Below, piece by piece: positions 8,085 through 17,669 of a stretch of 57,728 nt of DNA. The translations under genes and the position numbers were made by a program. This stretch comes from Erysipelotrichales bacterium (GTDB lineage: Bacteria; Bacillota_I; Bacilli_A; Erysipelotrichales; Erysipelotrichaceae): contig CAJTJP010000021.1 in the NCBI GenBank assembly GCA_910576855.1, positions 1 to 57,728 on the forward strand, written 5' to 3'. How positions within the stretch are numbered: the stretch's first letter is position 1; the number at the start of each line of letters is the position of its first letter. The notes beneath the pieces are model-generated. The model was not told where the DNA came from. It did not search any database and saw only the letters and a list, made by a program, of their open reading frames with translations.

Positions 8085-9586
8085 TATCGTCCCACCACCG
8101 TCTGCGGATCGATTTGAACGCCATGATATCGTACTTCAAAATGCACATGCGGGCCTGTCGCAACACCTGTCATACCGATATTGCCGATAGCCTCTCCCTG
8201 CTGAACAACCGTTCCGACCGGAAAGAAACCGGGACCGCTCATATGACCGTAATAGGTCTGATACCCGTTGTTATGGTCAATAATCACGCGATAGCCGCCG
8301 ACAGGATGATAGTCGCTTTGAACGATGGTTCCTCGATCGCTTGCCAAAACCTTACCGTAGAAATTATAACGATTTTGAACATCCGTTGCCGTATGTCCGC
8401 TGTAACAGTACCAACCGCATGTAATTGAGGCGACCTCTACCGGCCAACGGAAATGCCCGCTTCCGATATGCGGATATACCTTCGTACCGACACGCTTTAC
8501 CTCTCGTACCGGCTGCTTGGTAATGATACTCGATATCTTTTTACCGTTACCGGTGCTTTGTCCGTTTACGAATGTTTCCTGATAACGTGCATTTTCCTTC
8601 CCCAGCTCCTGCTTCGTATCAATGATTTCCATCCCCTCTCTCAAGGTATCATCATATACGATCAGCGTTGATTCCGGATAAACGGTTTCCTCCACCTGAT
8701 TCTCTTTGATGACCTCATAGTGAATCGGACTGTTGATCGCCGTTACATTTAATTTCATTCCTACTTTGACAAGCTGATTTTCACTGACCAAGGAATCCTG
8801 ATTCAATGCCAATAAATGAGATGTCGGGATATGGTTCAGCCATGCGATACCTTGAATGGTATCATATTCCTTTGTCGTATAAAATTTCGCTTTACTGTCA
8901 TAGCCGTAGCTGATAATTTTTAAGGCTTCTTCTTTAGTTTTGGCTATCTTATTAATCGGCGCAAGTCCTTTAGAAACACTCATTTCTTCTTTAAAATAAG
9001 CATTTTCTACTCTTGTACCGTACTCATGATCTCCTAACAGCGGAACCTCACTGCCGCTGTTGATCAGCTTAAAGGATTTCTTATCGATAAAATTCAACGC
9101 AAAATCATCACGAGCCGCCACAAAATCATCTATGTTTTTAACATAGATCACTTCACCGTTTGAGAATTCAATCTTATTCGCTTCAACACTGAATAAATTA
9201 TTTTCATTGATATATTTCAGTATTTCATCATCCTTGTTTTCATAAGTAAAGAAGTTGATTTCATTTACGATATGTACATCCTCGCCTAAGCCAAGCTTAG
9301 TATCGGGAAAATCCTGTGCATAACGATTTTGATAAACTTCCGCAAGCATTTGATCCAGCTTGGAATCATCATTTAAAACGCCGATGATACTGTCCTTATA
9401 ATAGATTACGGTATTATTTTGTTCCGTTTGCGTTGTATTCAAAACCTTTTGCGGAATAATCGCATTCTCGATATCAAACGCACTGTTAAAGTCTCCGCTG
9501 AAAGCCTTCGGCTCAAAATATGCGGACATAAAGGTTAATACGACTGCGATTAAGAAGGCTGAAATCAGTGCATAGACCTGCTTCAT
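8084..9586 (-). CDS. M23 peptidase with LysM and G5-like domains
   Basis: This 500-aa envelope protein starts with an N-terminal membrane anchor or signal (residues 5-24). A poorly conserved region follows, then a LysM-like module around residues 245-285 (YDTIQGIAWLNHIP...KVGMKLNV). A G5-like segment around 295-365 (VIKENQVEETVYPE ... PVREVKRVGTK) leads into a C-terminal M23 (LytM) domain. Zinc ligands can be seen in SGHTATDV and HVHFEV, with the catalytic His in YYGHM. It should bind peptidoglycan outside the membrane and cleave stem-peptide cross-bridges. It sits between dnaB and walJ, where other Firmicutes carry the Wal regulatory genes. A GGAGCG site precedes the ATG. Confidence 0.9.
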   Translation of the reverse strand: MKQVYALISAFLIAVVLTFMSAYFEPKAFSGDFNSAFDIENAIIPQKVLNTTQTEQNNTVIYYKDSIIGVLNDDSKLDQMLAEVYQNRYAQDFPDTKLGLGEDVHIVNEINFFTYENKDDEILKYINENNLFSVEANKIEFSNGEVIYVKNIDDFVAARDDFALNFIDKKSFKLINSGSEVPLLGDHEYGTRVENAYFKEEMSVSKGLAPINKIAKTKEEALKIISYGYDSKAKFYTTKEYDTIQGIAWLNHIPTSHLLALNQDSLVSENQLVKVGMKLNVTAINSPIHYEVIKENQVEETVYPESTLIVYDDTLREGMEIIDTKQELGKENARYQETFVNGQSTGNGKKISSIITKQPVREVKRVGTKVYPHIGSGHFRWPVEVASITCGWYCYSGHTATDVQNRYNFYGKVLASDRGTIVQSDYHPVGGYRVIIDHNNGYQTYYGHMSGPGFFPVGTVVQQGEAIGNIGMTGVATGPHVHFEVRYHGVQIDPQTVVGR

Positions 9587-9603
9587 GCGCTCGCTCCTTT
9601 CTG

Positions 9604-10944
9604 TTACATTGATTCTGTATAATTATAAAACGCGGAAATTGATTTAGAGAAGGCTAAATCAACATTGCCTGTCGCACCGTTACGGTGTTTTGCGAGATTG
9701 ATCTCGGTTCGCTCCGGAAGATTTTGTTCCTCTTCGGTTTTGTCTTTATTATAGTAATCCTCGCGATATAAAAACATTACAATATCGGCGTCCTGTTCGA
9801 TTGATCCGGATTCGCGCAGATCAGAAAGCATCGGATGCTTATTGGGACGCTGCTCGACTGCACGTGACAGCTGTGACAGCGCAATGACAGGACATTCCAT
9901 CTCTCTTGCCAGCCCCTTTAAAGAACGTGAAATCTCAGAAATTTCCTGTTGTCGATTATCACCACTGCTGCGTGAGGAGCCAGATATCAGCTGTAAGTAG
10001 TCAATGACGACCATATCTAGGCCATGCTCGCTTTTCAGCTTTCGGCATTTGGAATAAATCTCAGCGATTTTAATATTGGAGGAATCATCGATGAACAGCT
10101 TCGTACCGCTTAGATCCGCAGCTGCCTCATTGATGCGATTGAAATCCTCATCGCTCATATTACCGCTTCGCAGTTTAAAAGATTCTACTTCACTGCGGGC
10201 ACTCATAATACGCTTCATCAATGCTTCCGCCGGCATCTCAAGTGAAAATATCGCAACCGCACCGCTGTTGAACTGTGCCGCACGCATCGCCAAATTCAGC
10301 GCAAAGGCCGTCTTGCCCATTGCGGGACGGGCTGCCAGTATAATTAAATCGCCGCGCTGAAAACCGTTTGTCATTTTATCCAAATCATAGCCTGTCTTGA
10401 TTCCGGTCACATGATCGCTGAAGGAGCGAAGCTTTGTCAGCTCTTGAATTACGTTTGATATGACCTCTTTACTGCTTTTAAATTCCGTTGCCTTACGGCT
10501 TCTCGTTATCTGTAAAATACTGCGCTCTGCCTGATCCATCACATCGTCCAATTCCTGATCGACATGATAGGCGTCCTCGGCGATTGCCTCTGCCGTTTCA
10601 ATCAATCTGCGTAAGTGAGCGCGGCTTTTAATCAGTTCGATATAATGGGCGCTGTTTGCCTGTGATACCGCTGTATCGGAAAGCTTTAAAATATAATCGG
10701 CGCCTCCTACCATATGTAATTCATCGCTGTCCTGTAATCTTGTGATCAATGAGGTTGCATCAATCGGCTTCCCTGTTTCACTTAAATAATTCATCGCCGA
10801 AAAAATACGCTGATGAATATTTAAGTAAAAATCCTCTGCCTGCAGCCCCTGATCGAATACGATGCGAACGACCTTCGGATAGACAAGCATCGAGCCTAAG
10901 ATCGCCTGCTCCGCTTCATTGCTGTGTGGTAATTCCTGACTCAT
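9604..10944 (-). CDS. dnaB: Replicative DNA helicase DnaB (DnaC in Bacillus)
   Basis: This 446-aa hexameric helicase unwinds the replication fork. The N-terminal primase-interaction domain starts SNEAEQAILGSML, and the RecA-like ATPase domain carries Walker A ARPAMGKTAF near residue 205 and the Walker B-like DMVVIDYLQLI near 310, followed by the SRSLKGLARE segment. The length fits the family. It lies 8 bases downstream of rplI, the arrangement found in Bacillus and relatives. TAGGTG precedes the ATG. Confidence 0.97.
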   Translation of the reverse strand: MSQELPHSNEAEQAILGSMLVYPKVVRIVFDQGLQAEDFYLNIHQRIFSAMNYLSETGKPIDATSLITRLQDSDELHMVGGADYILKLSDTAVSQANSAHYIELIKSRAHLRRLIETAEAIAEDAYHVDQELDDVMDQAERSILQITRSRKATEFKSSKEVISNVIQELTKLRSFSDHVTGIKTGYDLDKMTNGFQRGDLIILAARPAMGKTAFALNLAMRAAQFNSGAVAIFSLEMPAEALMKRIMSARSEVESFKLRSGNMSDEDFNRINEAAADLSGTKLFIDDSSNIKIAEIYSKCRKLKSEHGLDMVVIDYLQLISGSSRSSGDNRQQEISEISRSLKGLAREMECPVIALSQLSRAVEQRPNKHPMLSDLRESGSIEQDADIVMFLYREDYYNKDKTEEEQNLPERTEINLAKHRNGATGNVDLAFSKSISAFYNYTESM

Positions 10945-10952
10945 AGCTTCAC

Positions 10953-11399
10953 CTACTCACTTAAATGAACACGTATTACACCGATTACCTTGTTTTTATA
11001 AAGATCGATCTTTACATCGGTATAACCGAGTGAGGCAATCGCTGTATTATCCAAAACCTTACGCTTATCGATTTTGATCTCATATTTCTGCATCAGCTGT
11101 TCCGCGATTTGTTTGGTCGAAACACTGCCGAATACACGTCCGTCTTTTCCGGTTTTCACCTTAAACTCCAAGGTCAGCTTTGCCAAGCGCTGTTTGATAG
11201 CTTCGGCATTTGCCTCCAGCTGCTTTTCCTCTAAGGATTCCTGCAGCTTTTGTTCATCTAAGATTTCCATTGACTTTTTCGTTGCCTCTACCGCCAAGTG
11301 CTGACGTATCAAAAAATTGCGCCCGTAGCCGTCTGCTACCTTTACAATATCACCTTTTTTTCCTAAATTTTTAACATCACTTAACAGAATCACTTTCAT
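10953..11399 (-). CDS. rplI: 50S ribosomal protein L9
   Basis: This 148-aa protein has the L9 signature: [31 protein letters not shown], a long central helix, and a C-terminal domain ending in [10 protein letters not shown]. It binds domain V of 23S rRNA near the L1 stalk. Its start lies inside the end of gdpP (23-base overlap, stop of gdpP at 11377), so translation is probably coupled. Confidence 0.97.
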   Translation of the reverse strand: MKVILLSDVKNLGKKGDIVKVADGYGRNFLIRQHLAVEATKKSMEILDEQKLQESLEEKQLEANAEAIKQRLAKLTLEFKVKTGKDGRVFGSVSTKQIAEQLMQKYEIKIDKRKVLDNTAIASLGYTDVKIDLYKNKVIGVIRVHLSE

Positions 11400-13362
11400 G
11401 TTTCATGTCCTCCTGTTCCTTTAAATATTGATCGATCACCGTATGCAGCTCTTGTTCCAAATCCTCAACACGAGCGTTGTCTCGCGATAATGCCGCTGCC
11501 GAGAAATGGCCGCCGCCCTGCATCTGTTCCATAAGTATCTGTACATTGACATTGCCCTTTGAGCGCGAGGAAATGCCGACGGTATTTTCTGCCGTGTAGG
11601 CAATGACAAAGCTTGCCTCAATCCCCTTAATATTCAATAACGCATCGGCTGCCTTTGACATCATCGTGCGATGGAAAATCTTGTTTTCCTTTACCGCTGC
11701 AATCAACAGTTGATTTTGATACACATGCGTATATTTCATAATATTGGTCTGTTCCGCAAATTCATCAAAATCCTCTTTCAGCATATTTTCAGCCGCAGTC
11801 GTATTCACACCGAGCTTGCGTAAATAGGCTGCCGCTTCAAAGGTACGGCTTCCGGTGCGCATTTTAAAGCGATTGGTATCCACAAGGATGCCGGTATACA
11901 TCAAGGTCGCTTCTTCCTCGCTTAGATTAATACCGCTTGATTGATATGGGAAAAATTCCGTAATCAATTCGCATACCGAGGAAGCACTGCTTTCAATATA
12001 GACAAGCAGCGGATTATCGATAAAGTCCTCACCGCGGCGATGATGATCGATAATCATGATTTTTTCCGCCGCTTGTAAGGTTAGCGGTGCACCGCATTGG
12101 TTCGGCGCATTATGATCGACGATGATCACAAGATCGCGTTCATTTACCATTCTTGCGGCTTCCTCATCGTCTAAAAAGGCATGGCGCTCCTCAAGCTTAT
12201 CCTTACAGCCTTTGAGTGCTTCCTGCAGCTGCAGCTCAATACCGCCGCTTTTACATACGATATAGGAAGGGGCTTCATAAGAGCTGCATAAACGACTTAC
12301 ACCGATTGCCGCACCCATACAGTCAAAATCCATCAGCTTATGACCGACGATGAATACTCTGTCGGCCTCCATAATCGCTTCCTTGACGGCCTGCGCCATC
12401 ACGCGTACACGAACCTTGCTGCGCTTTTCCTTGGCCTCGCTGTTACCGCCGTAATATTTTACGTTTTCTCCGTATTTTTTGACCGCAACCTGATCTCCGC
12501 CGCGGCTTTGTGCCAATTCTAATAAATCGTTCACCATTTGATCCAGTAAGCGATAATCTTTTGTACCGCGCGCATAGGACATCGACAGGGTAATCGAAAC
12601 ATCGATTTCATCGGCCGCTGTACGAATATCATTTAAAATCGAGAAACGATCCCTTACGATTTCCGTATAGATACGTTCGTCCAATACGACCAAAAAGCGA
12701 TCGGAACGCAAGCGTCTCACAAACATGCCGTATTTCTTTGCCCAGTTCAGCACCGGCTGACGCAAATTCGTATGAATCAGCGCCATTTTTTCCTCATCCT
12801 CATACTGCTGAATCTCCATATAATTATCAAGCTGTAAAAGACCGACAACAACTGCTTCCTGCAGATATTGTGTTTTCAGCTGAATCAATTCGGAAACATC
12901 GCGCACATACAGCACCTGTGCATTCTCCTTGCGGGTGATTTCATAAACATGGCTTTCATCACTGCCGATTATGACATCGGCATCGCCCTGAAACAGCTCA
13001 TTGACCTCGGGAATCCAAGCGGACAGCTTTTTCCCCAACAGATTCAAGCCGCGCTCATTGATTACATCGTTGACCCATGTCGCGCAATAGTTTTCATTAT
13101 AGGTTATGATACCGATCTGTCCGAAATCAAGCGCTTCCTTCGCATCATTGCCTAAAATTCGTGAAATATCGATATCACGTGATTCCTTTTCCCCCTCAAA
13201 GCGATAGATGATCCATATAATCATCACGATATGAATTGCCGTCAACAGCCATACCAAATAATTATTCAATTCCATTCCCGATAAAAGAAACATCACAAGC
13301 GCAACGATTTCCGCAAGTATTAAAATACCGATCTGCGTCTTAAGATTTTCCAAGCGTTCCAT
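11377..13362 (-). CDS. gdpP: Cyclic-di-AMP phosphodiesterase GdpP (YybT)
   Basis: This is a membrane-bound DHH-DHHA1 phosphodiesterase of 661 aa that degrades c-di-AMP to pApA and so affects osmotic balance and cell-wall stress. Two N-terminal TM helices (about residues 9-50) are followed by a PAS domain, a degenerate GGDEF domain ([11 protein letters not shown]) and the DHH catalytic part with [20 protein letters not shown] and [11 protein letters not shown]. The DHHA1 motif GGGHFSAAA is near the end. The long open frame begins 12 codons earlier, but GAGGTG lies 7 bases before the ATG at 13362. It overlaps the yybS stop by 23 bases at its start and rplI by 23 bases at its end. Confidence 0.95.
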   Translation of the reverse strand: MERLENLKTQIGILILAEIVALVMFLLSGMELNNYLVWLLTAIHIVMIIWIIYRFEGEKESRDIDISRILGNDAKEALDFGQIGIITYNENYCATWVNDVINERGLNLLGKKLSAWIPEVNELFQGDADVIIGSDESHVYEITRKENAQVLYVRDVSELIQLKTQYLQEAVVVGLLQLDNYMEIQQYEDEEKMALIHTNLRQPVLNWAKKYGMFVRRLRSDRFLVVLDERIYTEIVRDRFSILNDIRTAADEIDVSITLSMSYARGTKDYRLLDQMVNDLLELAQSRGGDQVAVKKYGENVKYYGGNSEAKEKRSKVRVRVMAQAVKEAIMEADRVFIVGHKLMDFDCMGAAIGVSRLCSSYEAPSYIVCKSGGIELQLQEALKGCKDKLEERHAFLDDEEAARMVNERDLVIIVDHNAPNQCGAPLTLQAAEKIMIIDHHRRGEDFIDNPLLVYIESSASSVCELITEFFPYQSSGINLSEEEATLMYTGILVDTNRFKMRTGSRTFEAAAYLRKLGVNTTAAENMLKEDFDEFAEQTNIMKYTHVYQNQLLIAAVKENKIFHRTMMSKAADALLNIKGIEASFVIAYTAENTVGISSRSKGNVNVQILMEQMQGGGHFSAAALSRDNARVEDLEQELHTVIDQYLKEQEDMKHESDSVK

Positions 13363-14272
13363 GTATGACACCTCGTTTCCATTTTTGTCGTACAGCACTT
13401 AAAATACTGATCATGCCGCACCCTATAATCAAAAGCCTTGTCGGCATGAATATTAACCCTGCGATACACAGCAGTGATAAAAGTATACCGAGCAGCCTTT
13501 TTTGATATATAACAGTGATTCCTAATATATCAAGCACACATTCTGCGCAAAGAACGATACATACAACAATATATGCGCTGATAACGGCCACTGATAAATC
13601 ACCCTCTAATTTTAACATATTTTTAAACGAAAATAACAGCCAAATACAAATACTTATATAAGCAACCCATTTCGGCATCATACAATCAAATATGGATTTT
13701 ACCGGCATTTCATCATATTTGATGCGCCTCAGTAATAAACAGGCGAATAAATGAATACAAATTGTCTGCAGAATCGCAGTTACAATACTTACGATAACCG
13801 ACAAAATTACAGCAAGCTGCAGAATATCGATATTGCCGAAGGAAATATAATCGCTGAGCTGCTTCGCGACAAGAATGTCCTCCTGCAGGTCATAGCCAAA
13901 GGCCGATGCGAACAAAACCATTGTGATGAAATAGGATATCAATGTCAAAGCAGCTGTAAACGTAAGCAGATACGAACGCTTCCAATGACGATAGACTCCG
14001 TATCCATATCCTAAACCGCAAATGAGTGACGACGCAAGATAAAAGCTTGTAGTCGGTGCAGATATCATCAGCGACATCAGCAGCATGGAAGCAGCCGGAA
14101 CAAGCGCAGCCTTCCAGCCGTAACGAACGGTATAGATCAGTATCGGAAAAGCTAAAATCCAGTAAAATGCATATTCCAATACATTGCCGAACTGCCGATT
14201 AAAAAACAGCAGCAGGCCGACCAATGCGCACATCATAGCTCCTTCGGTGATTTTCTTAGTTGCGTTTGTCAT
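13340..14272 (-). CDS. yybS: DUF2232 membrane protein YybS
   Basis: This polytopic membrane protein of 310 aa has about eight hydrophobic segments and a tail of basic residues. It is the expected upstream neighbour of gdpP in Firmicutes, where YybS (DUF2232) is of unknown function. The overall style resembles ECF-transporter S components. The start at 14272 was chosen because AAGGAAGGATAAG precedes MTNATKK. Nine more codons are open upstream but lack a ribosome binding site. It is probably the first gene of the operon that runs to rlmH. Confidence 0.85.
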   Translation of the reverse strand: MTNATKKITEGAMMCALVGLLLFFNRQFGNVLEYAFYWILAFPILIYTVRYGWKAALVPAASMLLMSLMISAPTTSFYLASSLICGLGYGYGVYRHWKRSYLLTFTAALTLISYFITMVLFASAFGYDLQEDILVAKQLSDYISFGNIDILQLAVILSVIVSIVTAILQTICIHLFACLLLRRIKYDEMPVKSIFDCMMPKWVAYISICIWLLFSFKNMLKLEGDLSVAVISAYIVVCIVLCAECVLDILGITVIYQKRLLGILLSLLCIAGLIFMPTRLLIIGCGMISILSAVRQKWKRGVIHGTLGKS

Positions 14273-14400
14273 CTTATCCTTCCTTTCGCAAGAATGCATA
14301 TATCAAACGATCCTTCAGCTGTTACATGACATTGGATCTTATATCAAATCTCATCTGACAGCCCATAAATATTCTTTTTACAAAAGGCAGAAACAAAAGA

Positions 14401-14433
14401 ACAAAAACCTCCGCCGTTTTGGAGGAGGTTTCA
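14401..14433 (-). terminator. Terminator of rpsF-ssb-rpsR
   Basis: On the minus strand AACCTCC ... GGAGGTT with a loop of about 10 nt is followed by TTTTTG. It separates the ribosomal-protein operon from yybS. Confidence 0.75.
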
Positions 14434-14436
14434 TAT

Positions 14437-14667
14437 TTATTCGCTTACGTAAGGCAATAATGCCATCTGACGAGCACGCTTAATAGCAGTTGCCAGCATA
14501 CGCTGATATTTTGCACGTGTTCCTGTTACACGACGAGGAACGATTTTTCCGTTTGCGGAAATATAGCGTTTCAATAATTCAACGTCCTTGTAATCAATTG
14601 ATTCAATTTTATTTTTCGTAAAGTAGCAAACCTTTTTGCGACCCATACGCTGTTTTCTAAATGCCAT
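14437..14667 (-). CDS. rpsR: 30S ribosomal protein S18
   Basis: This 76-aa protein contains the S18 core ([30 protein letters not shown]). It binds 16S rRNA as a heterodimer with S6 in the platform. The gene ends four bases before the terminator hairpin. The order rpsF-ssb-rpsR is the standard bacterial operon. The sequence has no CxxC zinc motif; it has a single Cys (KKVCYF). Confidence 0.97.
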   Translation of the reverse strand: MAFRKQRMGRKKVCYFTKNKIESIDYKDVELLKRYISANGKIVPRRVTGTRAKYQRMLATAIKRARQMALLPYVSE

Positions 14668-14687
14668 CGGGGATTCTCCTTTCTGAT

Positions 14688-15152
14688 TTAAAACGGCAGA
14701 TCGTCACTTGCGATATCTAATGTATCGGCACTTGAGAAATCTGCGTCAAAGCTGTTTGCCGCCGGTTGATCGGGTGTATAGCCCATATCCGGCTGCATCG
14801 GCTCCTGCACTGCGTAGCCGCTGTGCTCTGCCGCCGCTTTTTTGCTTTCCAAAAACTGAACGCTGTCCGCAACGACCTCGGTAACGTAAACACGCTTGCC
14901 GTCCTTGTCATCATAGCTGCGGGTTTGAATTCTGCCTTCCAGTCCCAGTAAAGCACCTTTTTTTACATACTGTGCCATAAAGTCTGCAGTCTTGTTCCAA
15001 GCAACACAGTTAATAAAATCTGCATCCTGACCTTGACTCGGCACTCGTCGGTTACATGCTATCGTAAACGAAACCACGGAAGTACCGCTCTGTGTTTTTC
15101 TCAACATCGGATCCTTTGTGATTCTGCCTACTAAAACAACTCGATTAATCAT
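14688..15152 (-). CDS. ssb: Single-stranded DNA-binding protein
   Basis: This 154-aa SSB has an N-terminal OB fold ([56 protein letters not shown]). A disordered Gln/Pro-rich linker ends in the acidic tip DDLPF that recruits replication and repair partners. The linker is about average length. It lies 12 bases downstream of rpsF. Confidence 0.97.
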   Translation of the reverse strand: MINRVVLVGRITKDPMLRKTQSGTSVVSFTIACNRRVPSQGQDADFINCVAWNKTADFMAQYVKKGALLGLEGRIQTRSYDDKDGKRVYVTEVVADSVQFLESKKAAAEHSGYAVQEPMQPDMGYTPDQPAANSFDADFSSADTLDIASDDLPF

Positions 15153-15164
15153 AGTCTGTTCCTC

Positions 15165-15458
15165 TTATTCTTCGCCTTGTGTCTTAACGATCAAGAAACG
15201 AACAATGTTCGGATTGATACGAGTTAAACGATCAAATTCCTGAATTCCTTCATTGTTTGCCGTAACATTGATAACTACATAGTAGCCTTTGTTCATGTGA
15301 TTGATTTCATACGCGAACTCTTTAACGCCCCATTCGTCCACCTTATCAATGGAACCCTCGCGGTCGGTGATGATTTTGTGCATATCATCCATTACCTGCT
15401 GACGCGCTGCATCCTCTAACGATGCGTTCACGATGTACATGATTTCGTATTTCTTCAT
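15165..15458 (-). CDS. rpsF: 30S ribosomal protein S6
   Basis: This 97-aa protein starts MKKYEIMYIVNA and has the family segments WGVKEFAYEINHMNKGYYV and a C-terminal NIVRFLIVK. AAGGAGG lies 8 bases before the ATG at 15458. A GTG three codons upstream overlaps that site and is unlikely. It is the first gene of the operon and has a strong promoter about 75 bases upstream. Confidence 0.96.
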   Translation of the reverse strand: MKKYEIMYIVNASLEDAARQQVMDDMHKIITDREGSIDKVDEWGVKEFAYEINHMNKGYYVVINVTANNEGIQEFDRLTRINPNIVRFLIVKTQGEE

Positions 15459-15530
15459 TACGTACACCTCCTTATGGTCTATTGGCCCTGATCCCAGAGC
15501 AAGGAGTAGAGATTATCTACCCGTTTAAAG

Positions 15531-15559
15531 ATTATAACAGTTTTCAGCAGTGAAGTAAA
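15531..15559 (-). promoter_or_regulatory. Promoter of rpsF-ssb-rpsR
   Basis: On the minus strand a TTTACT -35 box (15554-15559), a 17-base spacer and a perfect TATAAT -10 box (15531-15536) are present. The leader down to rpsF contains a GTAGA/TCTAC hairpin and GC-rich segments. In other bacteria the rpsF leader binds the S6:S18 dimer for feedback control, but the known motif could not be confirmed by eye. Confidence 0.75.
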
Positions 15560-15693
15560 CAGTTTTTTTATGTTTCAGCGAAGTTCCGTTTTCATTCTCA
15601 AACCCGCTCGGTAACACACGCTTTATACACTGTTAAACAAACAATCAATAAAAGACGGCATTACGTTTTAAAGGATCATATTATCGAATATAA

Positions 15694-15740
15694 AGAAAAA
15701 GACCGAAGTCATTCACAATGAATAAATTCGGTTTTTATCT
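15694..15740 (-). terminator. Terminator of the TM2/DUF2752 gene pair
   Basis: On the minus strand ACCGAA ... TTCGGT with inner ATTC/GAAT pairing is followed by CTTTTTC. It lies about 60 bases after the TM2 gene. Confidence 0.65.
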
Positions 15741-15797
15741 GACACTTTCCCATGCATATCATTTTTAATATCTTAATATAGTCTCTTATAGAGAAGC

Positions 15798-16133
15798 CTA
15801 TAAAATCATCATAAGGTTTTGAAAGTTTACATCCTTTGCCTTTTTCTGTACAGTAAACCAATCTACGATTGTTAAAACACCGCACAAGCCCATGGTAAGC
15901 AGCTTTAATATCCCCATACCGGTATCTCCCAACATAAAACGATCTATACCGAGACTGCCCACAAAAATGGATACCAACAAAATAGTCATAGGATCCTTAT
16001 ATTCTAATGCAGAAATCAGTGAAAATTTTTCATCGTCAACCTCCTGCATCTTTTGCTTGATAAAAACAATCTTATCAGCCGGCAAATATTTTTGGTTTGT
16101 CATGATATACATATCAATCTGATCTTGTTTCAT
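15798..16133 (-). CDS. TM2 domain membrane protein
   Basis: This 111-aa protein has a charged N-terminal half and a C-terminal TM2 domain: two TM helices linked by a short turn, with KDPMTILLVSIFVGSLGIDRFMLG, then GILKLLTMGLCGVLTIVDW. TM2 proteins are widespread and of uncertain function. GAGGAG precedes the ATG. It follows the DUF2752 gene by about 18 bases on the same strand. This pairing recurs in Firmicutes, so they probably form an operon. Confidence 0.8.
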   Translation of the reverse strand: MKQDQIDMYIMTNQKYLPADKIVFIKQKMQEVDDEKFSLISALEYKDPMTILLVSIFVGSLGIDRFMLGDTGMGILKLLTMGLCGVLTIVDWFTVQKKAKDVNFQNLMMIL

Positions 16134-16151
16134 TATTCCATCTCCTCTTTT

Positions 16152-16493
16152 TTATCCTGTACTTAATAAAAGAAACAAATAACAGCAGGCATTTAAAAAA
16201 GCGAAGCCGATCATACATTGTTTTGCCCGATAACGCATCCTTTGCGGAACATAATCCATCCATATAAACAAGAGAATGCAGATCGGTGCAAACAAAAATA
16301 AAGGATGATAGCTGAATGCACGCCGCAAATCGCCCGATAAAAAGCTAAGCCATGCATGGGTAAGTCCGCACCCCGGACAACGTATATGAAACAGTTGCCG
16401 CAGCGGGCATCCTGTAACACACAGCAATCCTATGACTGCAAAACACAGCAACGTATACAGCAGTTTTTGATAACTTTCTCGTTTCTGAATCAT
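16152..16493 (-). CDS. DUF2752 membrane protein
   Basis: This 113-aa hydrophobic protein has the DUF2752 signature CPGCGLTHAW near residue 38, preceded by CPLRQLFHI, and three predicted membrane helices. The function is unknown. The paired Cys residues suggest metal or redox chemistry, but this is inference. The start is the first ATG in frame, although only a weak AAAG lies before it. It is divergent from the HTH gene at 16617 and shares with it the palindrome at 16535-16560. Confidence 0.75.
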   Translation of the reverse strand: MIQKRESYQKLLYTLLCFAVIGLLCVTGCPLRQLFHIRCPGCGLTHAWLSFLSGDLRRAFSYHPLFLFAPICILLFIWMDYVPQRMRYRAKQCMIGFAFLNACCYLFLLLSTG

Positions 16494-16534
16494 CTTTATG
16501 AGTTTCGCCGCCTCTGCTTCGTATTAAAGTACAA

Positions 16535-16560
16535 TATAAAAATACCATAGTATTTTTATA
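16535..16560. promoter_or_regulatory. Perfect palindrome, candidate operator
   Basis: Two 11-base arms, TATAAAAATAC and GTATTTTTATA, are exact inverted copies around CATA. The right arm contains the -35 box of the plus-strand HTH promoter. It lies between the divergent DUF2752 and HTH genes. It is a plausible operator for the HTH protein. A T-tract is lacking on either side, so it is not a terminator. Confidence 0.6.
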
Positions 16561-16583
16561 AAGTCAATAAATATACGTATAAT
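16555..16583 (+). promoter_or_regulatory. Promoter of the XRE regulator gene
   Basis: TTTATA (16555-16560), a 17-base spacer and TATAAT (16578-16583) are present. The -35 box lies inside the palindrome. Confidence 0.6.
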
Positions 16584-16616
16584 TGTATTGTAATATTTGA
16601 CTGGAGGTCGAATACA

Positions 16617-16904
16617 ATGTTAAATCAACAGATTCGTCTTTTGCGCCAAGCACGCAAAATGAGTCAGGTAGAATTGGCAAAGGAATTGAATGTAACCAAA
16701 CAAAGTGTTTCAAATTGGGAAAATGATAATATTCAGCCTTCTGTTGAAATGCTGGAAAAAATCGCTAATGTTTTTTCTGTATCAATAGATTATTTATTAG
16801 GAAATAATCCTCGGGAATGTATTGATGTGAGTGATTTGCCGGCAGAGGTCATTGCCCACATACGATTATTGATAGAGGATTTGCGTAAAACAAAAAAAGA
16901 CTGA
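16617..16904 (+). CDS. XRE-family HTH regulator
   Basis: This 95-aa Cro/CI-type DNA-binding protein has its HTH in residues 4-58: IRLLRQARKMSQVELAKELNVTKQSVSNWE and PSVEMLEKIANVFSVSIDYLL. A short helical tail of about 30 residues could dimerise it. CTGGAGG precedes the ATG. The palindrome over its promoter suggests autorepression and possibly control of the divergent DUF2752-TM2 pair. Its ligand is unknown. Confidence 0.9.
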   Translation: MLNQQIRLLRQARKMSQVELAKELNVTKQSVSNWENDNIQPSVEMLEKIANVFSVSIDYLLGNNPRECIDVSDLPAEVIAHIRLLIEDLRKTKKD

Positions 16905-16925
16905 GCGGCCTTGATACCTTCGCTC
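16886..16925 (-). terminator. Minus-strand terminator
   Basis: CTGAGCG and its inverse around a 13-nt loop are followed on the minus strand by TCTTTTTTTG. It overlaps the end of the plus-strand HTH gene and may stop transcripts from the HTH gene ending at 17134. Confidence 0.55.
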
Positions 16926-17030
16926 AGCACAACGGAAAATGTATGTTGCTTAATACATATGTCCTTTTAAATTCTTTACCGGAATGCTTTCATATGATTA
17001 GACATCAATTTTATACTATCATGCATATCT

Positions 17031-17055
17031 GTCCGGCAGTAAAGCCGGCTTTTAT
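17031..17055 (+). terminator. Terminator downstream of the XRE gene
   Basis: CCGGC AGTAAA GCCGG is followed by CTTTTATT. This is the likely end of the plus-strand HTH transcript. Confidence 0.55.
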
Positions 17056-17133
17056 TATGTATTTACGATTCATCATTCCCGACAATATCCTCGATACTTT
17101 AACAATCGATTGCCTTGCAGTATCACTTCCGCT

Positions 17134-17460
17134 TTAACCGACTGCCTTTTCCTCCAACAGCTCCATCATTTGATTCAGCATATGATAAAAAGCTTCCTTT
17201 TGATTCTCATTTAAATGAATCAACAGCCGAATCAGCTGTGATTCTAACGGATCGTCGCTTTCAAACAGATAATTATCCATTCTTATGTTTAATATACGGC
17301 ACACTTTTAAAAAAGTATCTGCCTCAGGAATTGCCTTGCCTACACACCAGCGATTTACCGTCGCTCTTTCAATATCCAAAACAGACGCAAGCTGTGCCTG
17401 TGTCATATGATTTTTTCTTAATCCGTCTTTTATAATTGTTTTAATTTCCAGCTTATCCAT
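17134..17460 (-). CDS. XRE-family HTH regulator with C-terminal helical tail
   Basis: This 108-aa protein (from the ATG at 17460; AGAGGT lies 6 bases upstream) has an HTH over residues 8-62: KDGLRKNHMTQAQLASVLDIERATVNRWCVGKAIPE and ADTFLKVCRILNI. A Leu-rich tail (QLIRLLIHLNENQKEAFYHMLNQMMELLEEK) is probably a dimerising helix. The target is unknown. It faces the XRE gene at 16617 convergently and is not closely related to it. Confidence 0.85.
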   Translation of the reverse strand: MDKLEIKTIIKDGLRKNHMTQAQLASVLDIERATVNRWCVGKAIPEADTFLKVCRILNIRMDNYLFESDDPLESQLIRLLIHLNENQKEAFYHMLNQMMELLEEKAVG

Positions 17461-17669
17461 GTTCATACCTCTTATCTACCATATTTTACAATGTGCCCTC
17501 TATAAATAATTAGTCTATTAATATAATCATGTTGATGAATTATGCTCATAAAGGACAGAAAACATAGGATATGATCTTTTATAAAGTGCATCATATAATG
17601 AAAAACAGCTGTAAATTCAATAGAAAACATGATAAGATGTAGGAACGAAGCAAGAAACGGAGGCGCTTT

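Noticed and set aside
15460-15530. S6:S18 leader riboregulator
   Set aside because: A small hairpin is visible, but the conserved motif of the known rpsF leader could not be matched by eye.
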